Shown one piece after another: positions 19,848-27,856 of a stretch of 64,000 nt of DNA; position 1 is the stretch's first letter, and each line of letters starts with the position of its first letter. The translations under genes were made by a program, and so were the position numbers. Under the pieces are notes generated by a model. That model was not told the DNA's origin and did not search any database. It was given only the letters and a program-made list of their open reading frames with translations. The stretch spans positions 62,001-126,000 of the forward strand of contig WBZZ01001445.1 in the NCBI GenBank assembly GCA_019918135.1, written 5' to 3'. This DNA comes from Paulinella micropora (lineage: Eukaryota; Cercozoa; Imbricatea; Euglyphida; Paulinellidae).

Positions 19848-20210
19848 ATGGCGGACTATAAATTCCAAAAGATTATTTTTCTAAGTAATGATTTTGCTGG
19901 TGGTAGCAAGACATTTGACAAAACCATTAAATTGAACTTTACACCAACCAGGATGAATGTTAAGTTTATTCACTATATGAATGATATGACTGAAACGAAA
20001 ACAAAAATTCTTCATATGGACCGCATTGGAATTATTGGCACATTCGCTGATAGCAATGTCGCAAACATTTCCAATCTTAGCTACAACTTGGGGATTATTA
20101 ATTGGACTGACGGTCAATACACATTTAGAGTACTTAAAACAGACAATGGCAGTATTGAGACTGACCTGCTAGCTGGAAGAATTGTTATTTGTTTAGAATT
20201 CGTTGCGTAG
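19848..20210 (+). CDS. Small beta-rich unknown protein
   Basis: A 120-residue protein, MADYKFQKIIFLSNDF..., rich in predicted strands (IKLNFTPTRMNVKFIHYM, RIGIIGTF, YTFRVLKTD, GRIVICLEFV). It may be a single jelly-roll or similar sandwich, such as a minor virion protein. The stop codon lies inside a perfect GTTGC/GCAAC hairpin and two further hairpins follow before the ATPase gene. No family recognised. Confidence 0.5.
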   Translation: MADYKFQKIIFLSNDFAGGSKTFDKTIKLNFTPTRMNVKFIHYMNDMTETKTKILHMDRIGIIGTFADSNVANISNLSYNLGIINWTDGQYTFRVLKTDNGSIETDLLAGRIVICLEFVA

Positions 20211-20270
20211 CAACAATGTTATGAATTAAAAATTCATAACTATTTTTGGCATAGGGGCCTGCTCCCCCTA
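20202..20270 (+). terminator. Three hairpins after the 120-residue gene
   Basis: GTTGC-GTA-GCAAC (20202-20214, containing the stop codon); a perfect 10-bp stem GTTATGAATT/AATTCATAAC with loop AAA (20218-20240); and TAGGGG/CCCCCTA (20252-20270). They probably act in transcript 3'-end formation. Confidence 0.6.
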
Positions 20271-20327
20271 TAACCCCGCAGGTAAAATAAAAAATATATT
20301 TTAGAATATATAAAAGTATTTGGAGGT

Positions 20328-20346
20328 GCGGAGGCGAAGTCTCTGC
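20328..20346 (+). promoter_or_regulatory. Class I start-codon hairpin, before ATPase
   Basis: GCGGAGGCGAAGTCTCTGC ends one base before the ATPase ATG at 20348 and is preceded by TTTGGAGGT. Upstream, ATATATTTTAGAATATATAA looks promoter-like. Confidence 0.65.
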
Positions 20347-20347
20347 T

Positions 20348-21175
20348 ATGGAGAAAATAAATAATGTAAAGGTTAAACCAGTCAAGCAAAACGGAGATGG
20401 CGACAAGTTGGCAAAAGGATATAAGTTGTTTGATGAACCGTATGCCAATATTTTTCTTCTCGCTCGCAAGAAGAGTGGCAAGACAACGGCACTGTTTGAA
20501 ATCCTGAAAAGGACGGCCGACAAAAAGACCCGTATTGTTATTATTGCCAGCACGATACACAAAGACCACATATACAAAGAAATGGTTAAACACTTCAAGA
20601 AGAAGGGAAACCCGATGGCGATATACACATATTTGAAAACGGATGGACTGTCTGTGATTGATTACGAATTGGACAAGCTCAACAAACCCGACGAGGAGCA
20701 AGAAGAAGGCGAAATCATTCAAGACGAGAAAGAAGAACCGAAGCCGAAGTTTCTTTATGTTGGTAAAGAGGAAGAGAAGAAGAAGCAGGAGGAAGGCGAA
20801 AAACCACCGAGGCCGAGCAAATACATTACACCAGAAGTCGTGTTCGTGCTAGACGATTTAGGTAGTGGTTTAAGGGATAAGTCTGTGAGCGACCTGTTAA
20901 AGAAAAACCGCCACTACAAGTCAAAGGTGATTATGAGCTCTCAGTATCTTAACGATTTGAAACCTGAGGCGATTAAACAGTTAGACTACCTTCTTATTTT
21001 TCCTGGACAGAGTGTTGATAAAATAGAACTCGTGTATAAGCATTTAGACCTCGGCTACGACCTTGAATACTTTATTGAAAAATATCACGAGGCAACAAAA
21101 GAACGATTTAACTTTTTGTATGTTGATTCTGTATCGGACGAACTGAGGCAAAATTTCAATAAGCGATTTTTGTAA
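20348..21175 (+). CDS. Genome-packaging ATPase (FtsK/HerA, A32-like)
   Basis: A 275-residue P-loop ATPase that pumps DNA into the capsid. Walker A is LARKKSGKTTALFEIL at about residues 37-52 and Walker B is VVFVLDDLG at about 164-172. It is followed by KVIMSSQYLNDL and a QLDYLLIFPG strand, as in the A32/HerA class. A Lys/Glu-rich insert (about residues 118-155) separates the two motifs. Its length is normal for the family. The ATG lies directly after a class I hairpin. Protease, penton and capsid genes follow in the same direction. Confidence 0.88.
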   Translation: MEKINNVKVKPVKQNGDGDKLAKGYKLFDEPYANIFLLARKKSGKTTALFEILKRTADKKTRIVIIASTIHKDHIYKEMVKHFKKKGNPMAIYTYLKTDGLSVIDYELDKLNKPDEEQEEGEIIQDEKEEPKPKFLYVGKEEEKKKQEEGEKPPRPSKYITPEVVFVLDDLGSGLRDKSVSDLLKKNRHYKSKVIMSSQYLNDLKPEAIKQLDYLLIFPGQSVDKIELVYKHLDLGYDLEYFIEKYHEATKERFNFLYVDSVSDELRQNFNKRFL

Positions 21176-21183
21176 TTTTAATA

Positions 21184-21209
21184 TTTATTTTTTTCAGAAC
21201 TATATATAC
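21184..21209 (+). promoter_or_regulatory. Late-promoter-like motif before basic core-like gene
   Basis: TTTATTTTTTTC is followed by TATATATAC directly abutting the ATG at 21210. This is the cleanest example of the motif in the window. Confidence 0.55.
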
Positions 21210-21515
21210 ATGCCAACATCACCAGTGATTATCAGTAGTCCATCAGGTTATAACATTAGCTACAATCCTTCAATGCCACAAGCGGGAGGAAGAAAGAAGA
21301 AGGGAAAAAAGAAACAAACAGGTGGGAAAGTGAATTGGGCCAAGGTCGGAAAAGCGATAGTGGATGCTAATAGGTTTATCAAGAAGAACCAATTGATTTC
21401 AAGGGGTGCTACTTTTCTTAGCGATGTCGGAGTTCCTTATGCTGACCGTGTAGCAAAGGCCGCGATGAAGCAAGGATACGGCAAGCAACGAGGTGGAGCC
21501 GTTAAGTTTCGGTAG
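21210..21515 (+). CDS. Basic, Gly/Lys-rich core-like protein
   Basis: A 101-residue, strongly basic protein with a short beta start (PTSPVIISSPSGYNISYNPS), a GGRKKKGKKKQTGGK tract, a helix (WAKVGKAIVDANRFIKKNQLISRGATFLS) and a C-terminal GKQRGG. Size, charge and position between ATPase and protease resemble the pX/core peptides of adenovirus-like and Polinton elements, which condense DNA and may be protease substrates. GG motifs could be cleavage sites for the neighbouring protease. The identification is by resemblance only. Three hairpins follow the stop. Confidence 0.5.
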   Translation: MPTSPVIISSPSGYNISYNPSMPQAGGRKKKGKKKQTGGKVNWAKVGKAIVDANRFIKKNQLISRGATFLSDVGVPYADRVAKAAMKQGYGKQRGGAVKFR

Positions 21516-21567
21516 AAAGGGGAAACCCCTTTCAAACCCCCGTGGGGTTGTAGGGGCTTGCCCCTAC
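21515..21567 (+). terminator. Three consecutive perfect hairpins
   Basis: GAAAGGGG-AAA-CCCCTTTC (21515-21533), AACCCC/GGGGTT (about 21535-21549) and GTAGGGGC-TT-GCCCCTAC (21550-21567) lie back to back between the core-like and protease genes. Confidence 0.6.
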
Positions 21568-21588
21568 GAATGTAAAATCTTATATTAA

Positions 21589-21608
21589 TTTTTTTTCTAA
21601 CAATATAC
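21589..21608 (+). promoter_or_regulatory. Late-promoter-like motif before protease gene
   Basis: TTTTTTTTC is followed by AACAATATAC, two bases before the ATG at 21611, matching the motif at 21184. Confidence 0.45.
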
Positions 21609-21610
21609 AT

Positions 21611-23659
21611 ATGAAAAAATTAAGAAGAGGAGGTGCGGAGGCGAAGTCTCTGCGAAAACAACGACCCCCGAGGATATACAGAACCAAAGATGGCAGCCCT
21701 TATATTAAGGTAAAAGGCAAACGAGCATATCTCAACTTTGGAAAGAAAACGAATGACCTTTCAACACTTCAAATCGTTAAACTGTTTTTGAAATATATGG
21801 GGAAGAAGACCCCTACAAAACGAAAGCCGAAGGAGCGAATAGTCAAGTCCGAATTCAACCGTATGGAACACGAGAACCGCAACCAGATACAAAACAACCT
21901 GCTGAAAAAATATGACCTAATACACGAGCAGGAAGAAAAGGAAAAGAAGTTAAGAGAACAGGCAGAAGATGAGAAGAAAAGAAGAGAGAGGAAGGAGAAT
22001 GCCGACATTAAAGAAAGACAAGAAGAATTAATAAGGGAGGCGAACAGAGAGCAAAAACTTATAGAGGATGTAAAATTTGAACAAGATAGAAAAAACAATT
22101 TGATGTTATTACCACCTTTTCAACCTCAATACATACAAGCACCACCACAAGCACCACCACAAGCACCACCACAAGCACCACAACTAGGACCACCACAAGC
22201 ACCACCACAAGCACCACAATTAGGACTACAACAAGCACCACCACAAGCACCAGAAGAAAAGCAGATGCCATTGAAAACAAAAGAAGAGAAAAAGGCTGAA
22301 AAGGAATTAAAAGAAAAATACATTGAATTAATGAAGAAAGCGGGCTTTACAACTAAATTTATTAAAGGCTTGAGCAAAACAGAATTTATCAAACTTGGCA
22401 CAGGAATAGAGAAAGCGATAGCCGATGCCCAATCAGCAGATGAGCAGAAAGAACTGGCTGAACAATATAAAAAAGAATTAGAACAAGAAAAAAAACTAGC
22501 GGAGGCCAAAGCGAAACACTTTGAAATTAAAGATAAAATATCATACATATCCGCAGGTTTAAGAAATGATTACAAGTATCCAAAATTGGACATACCCAAA
22601 ACTTTGGGCCCTGCTTTGGAAAAAGAAATGAAAGCTCGGGGCAAACCACCGCCAAAAAAAGTTAAAGGAAAACACACGACTGCGGGTATGGCACAAGTTA
22701 TAGTAGATGAAGGTATTGATTTAGGAATAGACCAGAATGAAATGAGAAAGAAACTCGCTGATTATTTGGGAATAAACCAAGCTGGTGCTGGGGCGAAAAC
22801 AATGGAGGAATTAATCCACAAACTTTTAACGATAGCAAAAATTAAGAAATATTTGAAGAAGGGCAAATACAGAAAAAAAATGAAGAAGAAGGATTATGTA
22901 AGTAGCTTAGTAACTGAAATGAGAAGCGACCCAAACATTAAAAATCAAGTTTCAAATACTCTCGGTATTCAGCCAACCGAGGAACAGCCAACAGAAGAGC
23001 AACCACCAGCAGGGGCAAGCCCCCGCACCCCCACCACAGATGTAGAGAAAGTTCAACCAGCACTAACAGAAGAGCAACCAAACCCCACCGCCGAGGTAGA
23101 CACCATTCAACCACAAACACAAAATGAGAAAGATATAAATCCAGGGGTCGTAGGGGCTGGAAGCCCATACAGAGGATTAATGACGGATGAAATAGACAAC
23201 ATTATGAAAAAGCACGAATGGTATATCGGCACGGTAGCCAGCGACGAAATAAACAAACTGAAACCAGAAAAAAGACAGAAGTATGGCTTTATAATGAACT
23301 TGGATAAGTCTAGCCAACCAGGCTCACATTGGATTGCTGTTTGGATTGATACCATTAAAGATGACACTATTGAAATCTACGACCCTCTCGCGCTGTATAA
23401 GCCGACTGAGCTATTTCTTCACCAAATGAAACAGCTTATTGAAAAGAGTAAGCCGAACACATACCTACTTATGAAAGTCAATCAGGTTAAAAACCAATCA
23501 AACACCTCAGACACTTGCGGATGGCATAGTATTAGGTTTTTACTTGAACGGGCAAAAGGTAATCGGTTTAAATTTGCCAGCGGTTGGACGGACTTAAAAG
23601 AAAAAGAAGCGGAGGAGTTGAAAACCCAGAACGGCTATGGCTTTGACACTTTCATTTAA
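21611..23659 (+). CDS. Ulp1/adenain-type cysteine protease with long N-terminal extension
   Basis: A 682-residue protein. The C-terminal 150 residues are a maturation protease of the Ulp1/adenovirus-protease fold: GSHWIAVWID (His, about residue 572), IEIYDPLA (Asp, about 590) and SDTCGWHSIRF (Cys, about 635) give the His-Asp-Cys order. The first 530 residues are unusual for the family. They comprise a basic start, a charged coiled coil, a Gln-Ala-Pro-Pro repeat (about 176-215), further helical segments and a Pro/Thr-rich linker, so the protein may double as a scaffold. Codons 9-14 are made by a class I hairpin sequence. The ATG at 21611 follows a promoter motif, but a start further in cannot be excluded. 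Confidence 0.82.
   Translation: MKKLRRGGAEAKSLRKQRPPRIYRTKDGSPYIKVKGKRAYLNFGKKTNDLSTLQIVKLFLKYMGKKTPTKRKPKERIVKSEFNRMEHENRNQIQNNLLKKYDLIHEQEEKEKKLREQAEDEKKRRERKENADIKERQEELIREANREQKLIEDVKFEQDRKNNLMLLPPFQPQYIQAPPQAPPQAPPQAPQLGPPQAPPQAPQLGLQQAPPQAPEEKQMPLKTKEEKKAEKELKEKYIELMKKAGFTTKFIKGLSKTEFIKLGTGIEKAIADAQSADEQKELAEQYKKELEQEKKLAEAKAKHFEIKDKISYISAGLRNDYKYPKLDIPKTLGPALEKEMKARGKPPPKKVKGKHTTAGMAQVIVDEGIDLGIDQNEMRKKLADYLGINQAGAGAKTMEELIHKLLTIAKIKKYLKKGKYRKKMKKKDYVSSLVTEMRSDPNIKNQVSNTLGIQPTEEQPTEEQPPAGASPRTPTTDVEKVQPALTEEQPNPTAEVDTIQPQTQNEKDINPGVVGAGSPYRGLMTDEIDNIMKKHEWYIGTVASDEINKLKPEKRQKYGFIMNLDKSSQPGSHWIAVWIDTIKDDTIEIYDPLALYKPTELFLHQMKQLIEKSKPNTYLLMKVNQVKNQSNTSDTCGWHSIRFLLERAKGNRFKFASGWTDLKEKEAEELKTQNGYGFDTFI
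21635..21653 (+). promoter_or_regulatory. Class I hairpin inside protease reading frame
   Basis: GCGGAGGCGAAGTCTCTGC is identical to the site at 20328 and preceded by GGAGGT, but here it lies 24 nt after the ATG and is read as Gly-Ala-Glu-Ala-Lys-Ser-Leu-Arg. Confidence 0.6.
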
Positions 23660-23703
23660 AGTAATTAAAAACAAAAAAATATATTTTTCCAAAATTAGAG
23701 GTG

Positions 23704-24516
23704 ATGGAATACCGTGGTGGGCAAAGTAGCAACATTTACTATGTCAACAGTAAAAATAGGATAAACGGAACAGACAGTGATTTCACTCACTCCATTGATA
23801 TGAAATCGCTAGACAATCCAACACATTGTAAAATTTTACATATCTATGTGCCTAAATCGTATTATTCTGTTTCTTCGCCATACAATACTTTTACACTTAG
23901 TGAAGATGGATTTGAGGCGCTAATTACGATACCCGAAGGAAACTACACAGTGAATAACTTAAAGAATAAGCTAGCCGAGGTGCTAACCGCAGATAGCCCC
24001 AATGACTACACATATACAATAACAAGCAACAACACAAACACCGACCCAGAAGACGGCAAGCTATTATTTACCGTAGCTAACAATGGAGGCATTCAACCGC
24101 GGTTTATATTTGACGGCGAAACTCGCATTCACGAAGTAATGGGTTTTGACCGCGACTCAACATATTTCTTTGCTAATAATACTATTAGGTCGCCGAATGT
24201 CATAATCTTGACTGGCGAAAAAACTTTGTATCTTCAATCAGACCTCGTTGGGGAAGGCGATAACCACGTGCTCCAAGAAATATACACAGCGAATGAAATC
24301 CCGTTCGGCTCTGTTATCTACGATGGCTCAGGTAGTGAATACGGCAAACGGCTATCTACTAGTTCAAGCAATGTGTATCGGTTTTACTTGACTGACGAAA
24401 ACGACCAACCAGTTAATCTCAACGGTTTGGGTATTGTAATGACATTGTTGATTTACCGCGAGACGAATTATTTTAATTTATTTTCCTCGTTCTTCAATTT
24501 GTTAAAATCTAGATAA
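23704..24516 (+). CDS. Penton (minor capsid) protein, copy 2
   Basis: A 270-residue vertex protein, complete here. The N-terminus has the pattern YVNSKNRINGTDSDFTHSID, followed by beta-strands FTLSEDGFEALITIPEGNYTV, MGFDRDST and a hydrophobic end, NLFSSFFNLLKSR. The N-terminal pattern is typical of Polinton and polinton-like penton proteins, and the gene lies directly before the major capsid gene. An in-frame GTG lies one codon upstream of the chosen ATG. The protein is nearly identical to the partial copy at 1-594. Confidence 0.8.
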   Translation: MEYRGGQSSNIYYVNSKNRINGTDSDFTHSIDMKSLDNPTHCKILHIYVPKSYYSVSSPYNTFTLSEDGFEALITIPEGNYTVNNLKNKLAEVLTADSPNDYTYTITSNNTNTDPEDGKLLFTVANNGGIQPRFIFDGETRIHEVMGFDRDSTYFFANNTIRSPNVIILTGEKTLYLQSDLVGEGDNHVLQEIYTANEIPFGSVIYDGSGSEYGKRLSTSSSNVYRFYLTDENDQPVNLNGLGIVMTLLIYRETNYFNLFSSFFNLLKSR

Positions 24517-24521
24517 TTAAT

Positions 24522-24554
24522 TTTATTTTATTTTTTTCTCATATTAAAATATAG
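24522..24554 (+). promoter_or_regulatory. Late-promoter-like motif before major capsid gene (copy 2)
   Basis: A T-rich run ends TTTTTTTC and is followed by ATATTAAAATATAG, closely matching 603-630 upstream of the copy 1 capsid gene. Confidence 0.5.
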
Positions 24555-24582
24555 GAACCTTTTAAAAATCGTTTTTGAGTTC

Positions 24583-24611
24583 GTAAGTGGTTTTTGAAAA
24601 AAAGCACTTAC
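24583..24611 (+). promoter_or_regulatory. Class II start-codon hairpin before major capsid gene (copy 2)
   Basis: GTAAGTG (24583-24589) pairs with CACTTAC (24605-24611) around a TTTTT/AAAAA inner stem, 6 nt before the ATG. The copy 1 capsid gene lacks it. Confidence 0.6.
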
Positions 24612-24617
24612 ACAAAA

Positions 24618-26170
24618 ATGCCTACACAACACGGAGGCGAACTAGATTTTAGCAGGACTGACTACATCAGTGCTTCTTATCGCTTGAATAAGCTTACCCC
24701 TCGTGAGGATTCTTCTAGTATCACTATAACTACCGCAGGAGGACAGGAAAGCAACTTTGACCTTATTAGTCGCCCATTTAACTTGGCTCGCTCTGTTTTA
24801 CTTATGCTCCTGCCGCGAAGGTGGCGAACTACAATAAATGCTTTATGGACTGCTTGGCACCAATTAGGCAGATACAATTGATTACCAGAGGCGGTGTTTA
24901 TTTGTGCGACATTAATGAAGTCGGCAATATTAGCAAGATGATTTGGAAACCCGAAACCTCCATTGATGATTTACTCGCTTTGGAAAACCACGACAACAAC
25001 TCTGGAGCTGGTTGTATGCTTCAAAAGAACAACACAACAAATGGGGCGAGTTTTAGTAATACCGCTGCGACTGAAAGAAAAGTTAGCTTGCTTGATGCTA
25101 TCGCTCTAAAAGCAGACGGAACGGCTTTGACCGCTGTTGGTGCTACGAATGGTGGTGATGTTTCGGGGGCGATTACTACTCGTATTACCGAAGTTATGAC
25201 TTCATACCAAACTAAGATGCGAGCTTACTTAACTCAACCAACAACCAATGCTCGCAGACACGATGATAGTTTAATTGCTGCAGCAACTGGCACTCTTAGT
25301 GTTGTTAATGTTGCGCACAATGAGGCTAAGTATTTCTCAGGAGGTGCTATTGGACAACCCGAACCGATTATCAATGTTAAGATTAATCTTGGAATGCTTT
25401 ACAATACTATTTTCGCTCTGGATAAAACTATTATGTTTCCAGAAATTTTGACTATGCGGATTGTTTGGCAACAGACACCCAAAATCTTTTATTACAACGA
25501 TGACCCTCTTTCTACTGGCGGAGGCACTGTTGCGGCGGCGGATTTAAGTGTGGCCGTCTCTAACCTCAACCTCTTCTTAGCTGTTGAAACCAATCCCGAT
25601 GTTATCCAATCAATTCAGCAGAAGATTATGAGCCCCGAAGGTATGAGCTTCAACATTGATTATTCTTATTTGTATTAAAATACGGCAACTTCAACTTCTC
25701 AAAATGTTATCCTTAGATTTGACAGAGGCCACGGACGGCGAATTAAGAAGATTTATCACTCTGTGTTTAACGGAACTGAAAACAAGAACACCGCCTATGA
25801 TAATAGCAACCTGCTCGGCTCAAAGGTTCAAACATTTTACACCACACTAGACGGAGCACGACAGCAGGAATTTAATGTTGATTGTCAAACTGGAAAACTA
25901 GAAGACTATATGTATCTTAAACCGAAGTTGGAAGGCTCTTCTTTGATGAATAGCAATGTTTATCAATACAACTGGTTTTGGTGCGATAGCTTTGACAATA
26001 CTCGCCCTCTGTGGAGCAAGGACCAAAATGAAATCAGCGGATTATCCCTAGACACCGAGCGACGATGGGAGTTTATCGCAACCGTCGTGGCTGGAACCTA
26101 CAATCATTACACATTTGTCGTAACTCAGCAAGAAGTAAATGTTAAGAATGGCACCATTACTAGGACTTAA
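24618..26170 (+). pseudogene. Major capsid protein, copy 2 (broken, about two breaks)
   Basis: This is the homologue of the intact capsid gene at 655-2178, sharing its start MPTQHGGELDFS, GGVYLCDINEVGNI, MSPEGMSFNIDYSYLY and the C-terminal YQYNWFWCDSFDNTRPLW. It is treated as a fossil with about two breaks. The central variable region (NNTTNGASFSNTAATERK onward) is unlike copy 1 in sequence and length, whereas the flanking thirds are nearly identical. It is followed by the same downstream gene as in copy 1. Confidence 0.8.
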
Positions 26171-26206
26171 ACCCCCATCCGTTGAAGTAATATTTAAAAA
26201 TTTAGA

Positions 26207-26229
26207 TTTATTTTTTTCATATAATATAC
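26207..26229 (+). promoter_or_regulatory. Late-promoter-like motif before fibre-like gene (copy 2)
   Basis: TTTATTTTTTTC is followed by ATATAATATAC. It aligns with 2212-2232 in copy 1. Confidence 0.5.
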
Positions 26230-26259
26230 GAAGCTTACACAAAACATTTTTTTGAGGTC

Positions 26260-26288
26260 GTAGGTGGTTTTTGAAAAAAAGCACCTAC
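26260..26288 (+). promoter_or_regulatory. Class II start-codon hairpin before fibre-like gene
   Basis: GTAGGTG (26260-26266) pairs with CACCTAC (26282-26288), one base before the ATG at 26290. Relative to 24583-24611 one stem pair has changed from A-T to G-C on both sides. Confidence 0.65.
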
Positions 26289-26289
26289 A

Positions 26290-27546
26290 ATGTCTCACCA
26301 GCGAAATTTAATCGCACAAGATGATGGAGGGAATTTTGTTAATTTGAAATGCGGAACTTATGGAGAACTAAAAACAAAATTAACAGATGACAACTTGACA
26401 GCATTCGGTGAAATATCCACAGCACAATACACACCAATTATTCAAGAGACATTTATGTATAATGTGAATTCTGCTAAATGGGATAGTGCGATTGTTAATT
26501 CTACTATTGAAATGAAGAATTCAATGGCTAGCATATCAACGACTGCCGTGGCAGGGGCTAGCGGATACATTCAATCAAAAAAAAGAATTAAGTATCGTGC
26601 TGGAATGGGAGTGTGTGTAAGATTTACTGCCTTATGGACTACAACGGAGGCTAATGGAGCACAATATCTTTCGACAGTTGGATTAGGTGATAGTGCTTTT
26701 ACAGATGGTTTCTTCTTTGGTAGAGAAAATGGAGTAATGAGAATATATCATAACCGAGGAGGGGCAACTGTTAATTCTTATTCGCAAACAGCTTGGAATA
26801 TTGATAAAGCTGACGGGAAAACATACTTACCCGCAATTGATTTTACGAAGGGTAATGTTTTTCAAATTAAGTTTCAGTATTTAGGGTTTGGTCAAGTATC
26901 TTTTTATATTGAAAATCCAAATACGGGAGATTTTCAAATGGTTCACGCCATTCGTTATGCTAACACACAAACTTTAACAACACTGAATAATTCTACTCTA
27001 CCTTTTTCAACCTATATAGCAAATGTTGGTGCTGTTGTAGCAGCTCAAAATATTAAAGTCGCTAGTGTTGGATGCTTCATTGAAGGAACAGAAATTATAA
27101 GGGGTATTCCATTTATTTATGAAAGAACCGCCAATGCGACCAATGCTGTTGCCCACGTTTTTACAATGAGAAATAATGCGACTACGGGAGGTGGTGCTCT
27201 TACAAATTATAGCATAGTTTATCCGCGACGACTAACTATCTTAAATACTGACTCTAAGACTAGTTGTATCATTAAAGTAATAAAAAATGCTACTCTGACT
27301 GGTGCCGTCTATGCTGAAAATAATGCTAATACAAGTCTGGTTTCGTTTGATACTACCGCGACAGTGGCAAGCGGGAATACCATAGCGGTTATCTTTGTAA
27401 ATTCTAGCGCTGCTGAGACAGTTAATCTAAATGATTATGATTTGGACGATATGCTTCCAGGCGATAGGCTAACCATAACATCACAAGCAACATCTGCTCA
27501 AACGATAAGTATTCAGTATGCTCTTACTTGGATAGAAGACCCGTAG
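26290..27546 (+). CDS. Fibre-like / unknown virion protein, copy 2
   Basis: A 418-residue protein, intact. An N-terminal SHQRNLIAQDDGGNFVNLK is followed by a helical segment, then SKKRIKYRAGMGVCVRFTALWTT, a lectin-like beta run (LGDSAFTDGFFFGRENGVMRIYHNRGG, IKFQYLGFGQVSFYIENPNTGDFQ) and a C-terminal beta domain ending YALTWIEDP. The FFFG...G.M.I...RGG and Y.GFG...F.IENP patterns hint at a concanavalin-like sandwich, but I cannot name the family. Position after the capsid gene and strong divergence between copies suggest an exposed attachment or cement protein. Confidence 0.6.
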   Translation: MSHQRNLIAQDDGGNFVNLKCGTYGELKTKLTDDNLTAFGEISTAQYTPIIQETFMYNVNSAKWDSAIVNSTIEMKNSMASISTTAVAGASGYIQSKKRIKYRAGMGVCVRFTALWTTTEANGAQYLSTVGLGDSAFTDGFFFGRENGVMRIYHNRGGATVNSYSQTAWNIDKADGKTYLPAIDFTKGNVFQIKFQYLGFGQVSFYIENPNTGDFQMVHAIRYANTQTLTTLNNSTLPFSTYIANVGAVVAAQNIKVASVGCFIEGTEIIRGIPFIYERTANATNAVAHVFTMRNNATTGGGALTNYSIVYPRRLTILNTDSKTSCIIKVIKNATLTGAVYAENNANTSLVSFDTTATVASGNTIAVIFVNSSAAETVNLNDYDLDDMLPGDRLTITSQATSAQTISIQYALTWIEDP

Positions 27547-27621
27547 ATTATTTTTAGAAATATTTATTTTTCCCATAGTATAGAACATTTTTTTTAAAAA
27601 GCTTCACCAAAAAACGGAGGT

Positions 27622-27640
27622 GCGGAGGCGGAGTCTCTGC
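27622..27640 (+). promoter_or_regulatory. Class I start-codon hairpin before zinc-ribbon gene
   Basis: GCGGAGGCGGAGTCTCTGC has the class I stem with a GGA loop, ending 6 nt before the ATG at 27647. It is preceded by AAAAAGCTTCACCAAAA and GGAGGT. Confidence 0.6.
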
Positions 27641-27646
27641 TATACA

Positions 27647-27835
27647 ATGTCGTGTAAAGAGTGTGAAAAAAAAGATATATTAACTGCTACGGTTGATAAC
27701 TACCAATTCTGCGATGAAACTTGTGCTATCGCATACTTTACAAAAAATGAAGACGACATTAGACGGGAAAACTTAATTAAGTTCTTTACAAAGGCTAAGA
27801 AAGCCCGCGAGGAAAGCGAAAAAAAAGAAACGTAA
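27647..27835 (+). CDS. Small zinc-ribbon protein (copy 2 only)
   Basis: A 62-residue protein. CKECEKKDILTATVDNYQFCDETCAIAYF gives two Cys pairs (C-x2-C...C-x3-C) like FCS/MYM-type zinc ribbons, followed by a charged helix ending in EESEKKET. The ATG at 27647 is chosen because the in-frame GTG upstream lies inside the class I hairpin. Copy 1 has no counterpart between its fibre-like and ExoX-C-like genes. The likely role is nucleic-acid or protein binding. Confidence 0.55.
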   Translation: MSCKECEKKDILTATVDNYQFCDETCAIAYFTKNEDDIRRENLIKFFTKAKKAREESEKKET

Positions 27836-27856
27836 AAGCATTAAATCAAATACCTC

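Noticed and set aside
22059-22280. Minus-strand Val/Leu-rich frame
   Set aside because: It is the antisense shadow of the Gln-Ala-Pro repeat in the protease gene.
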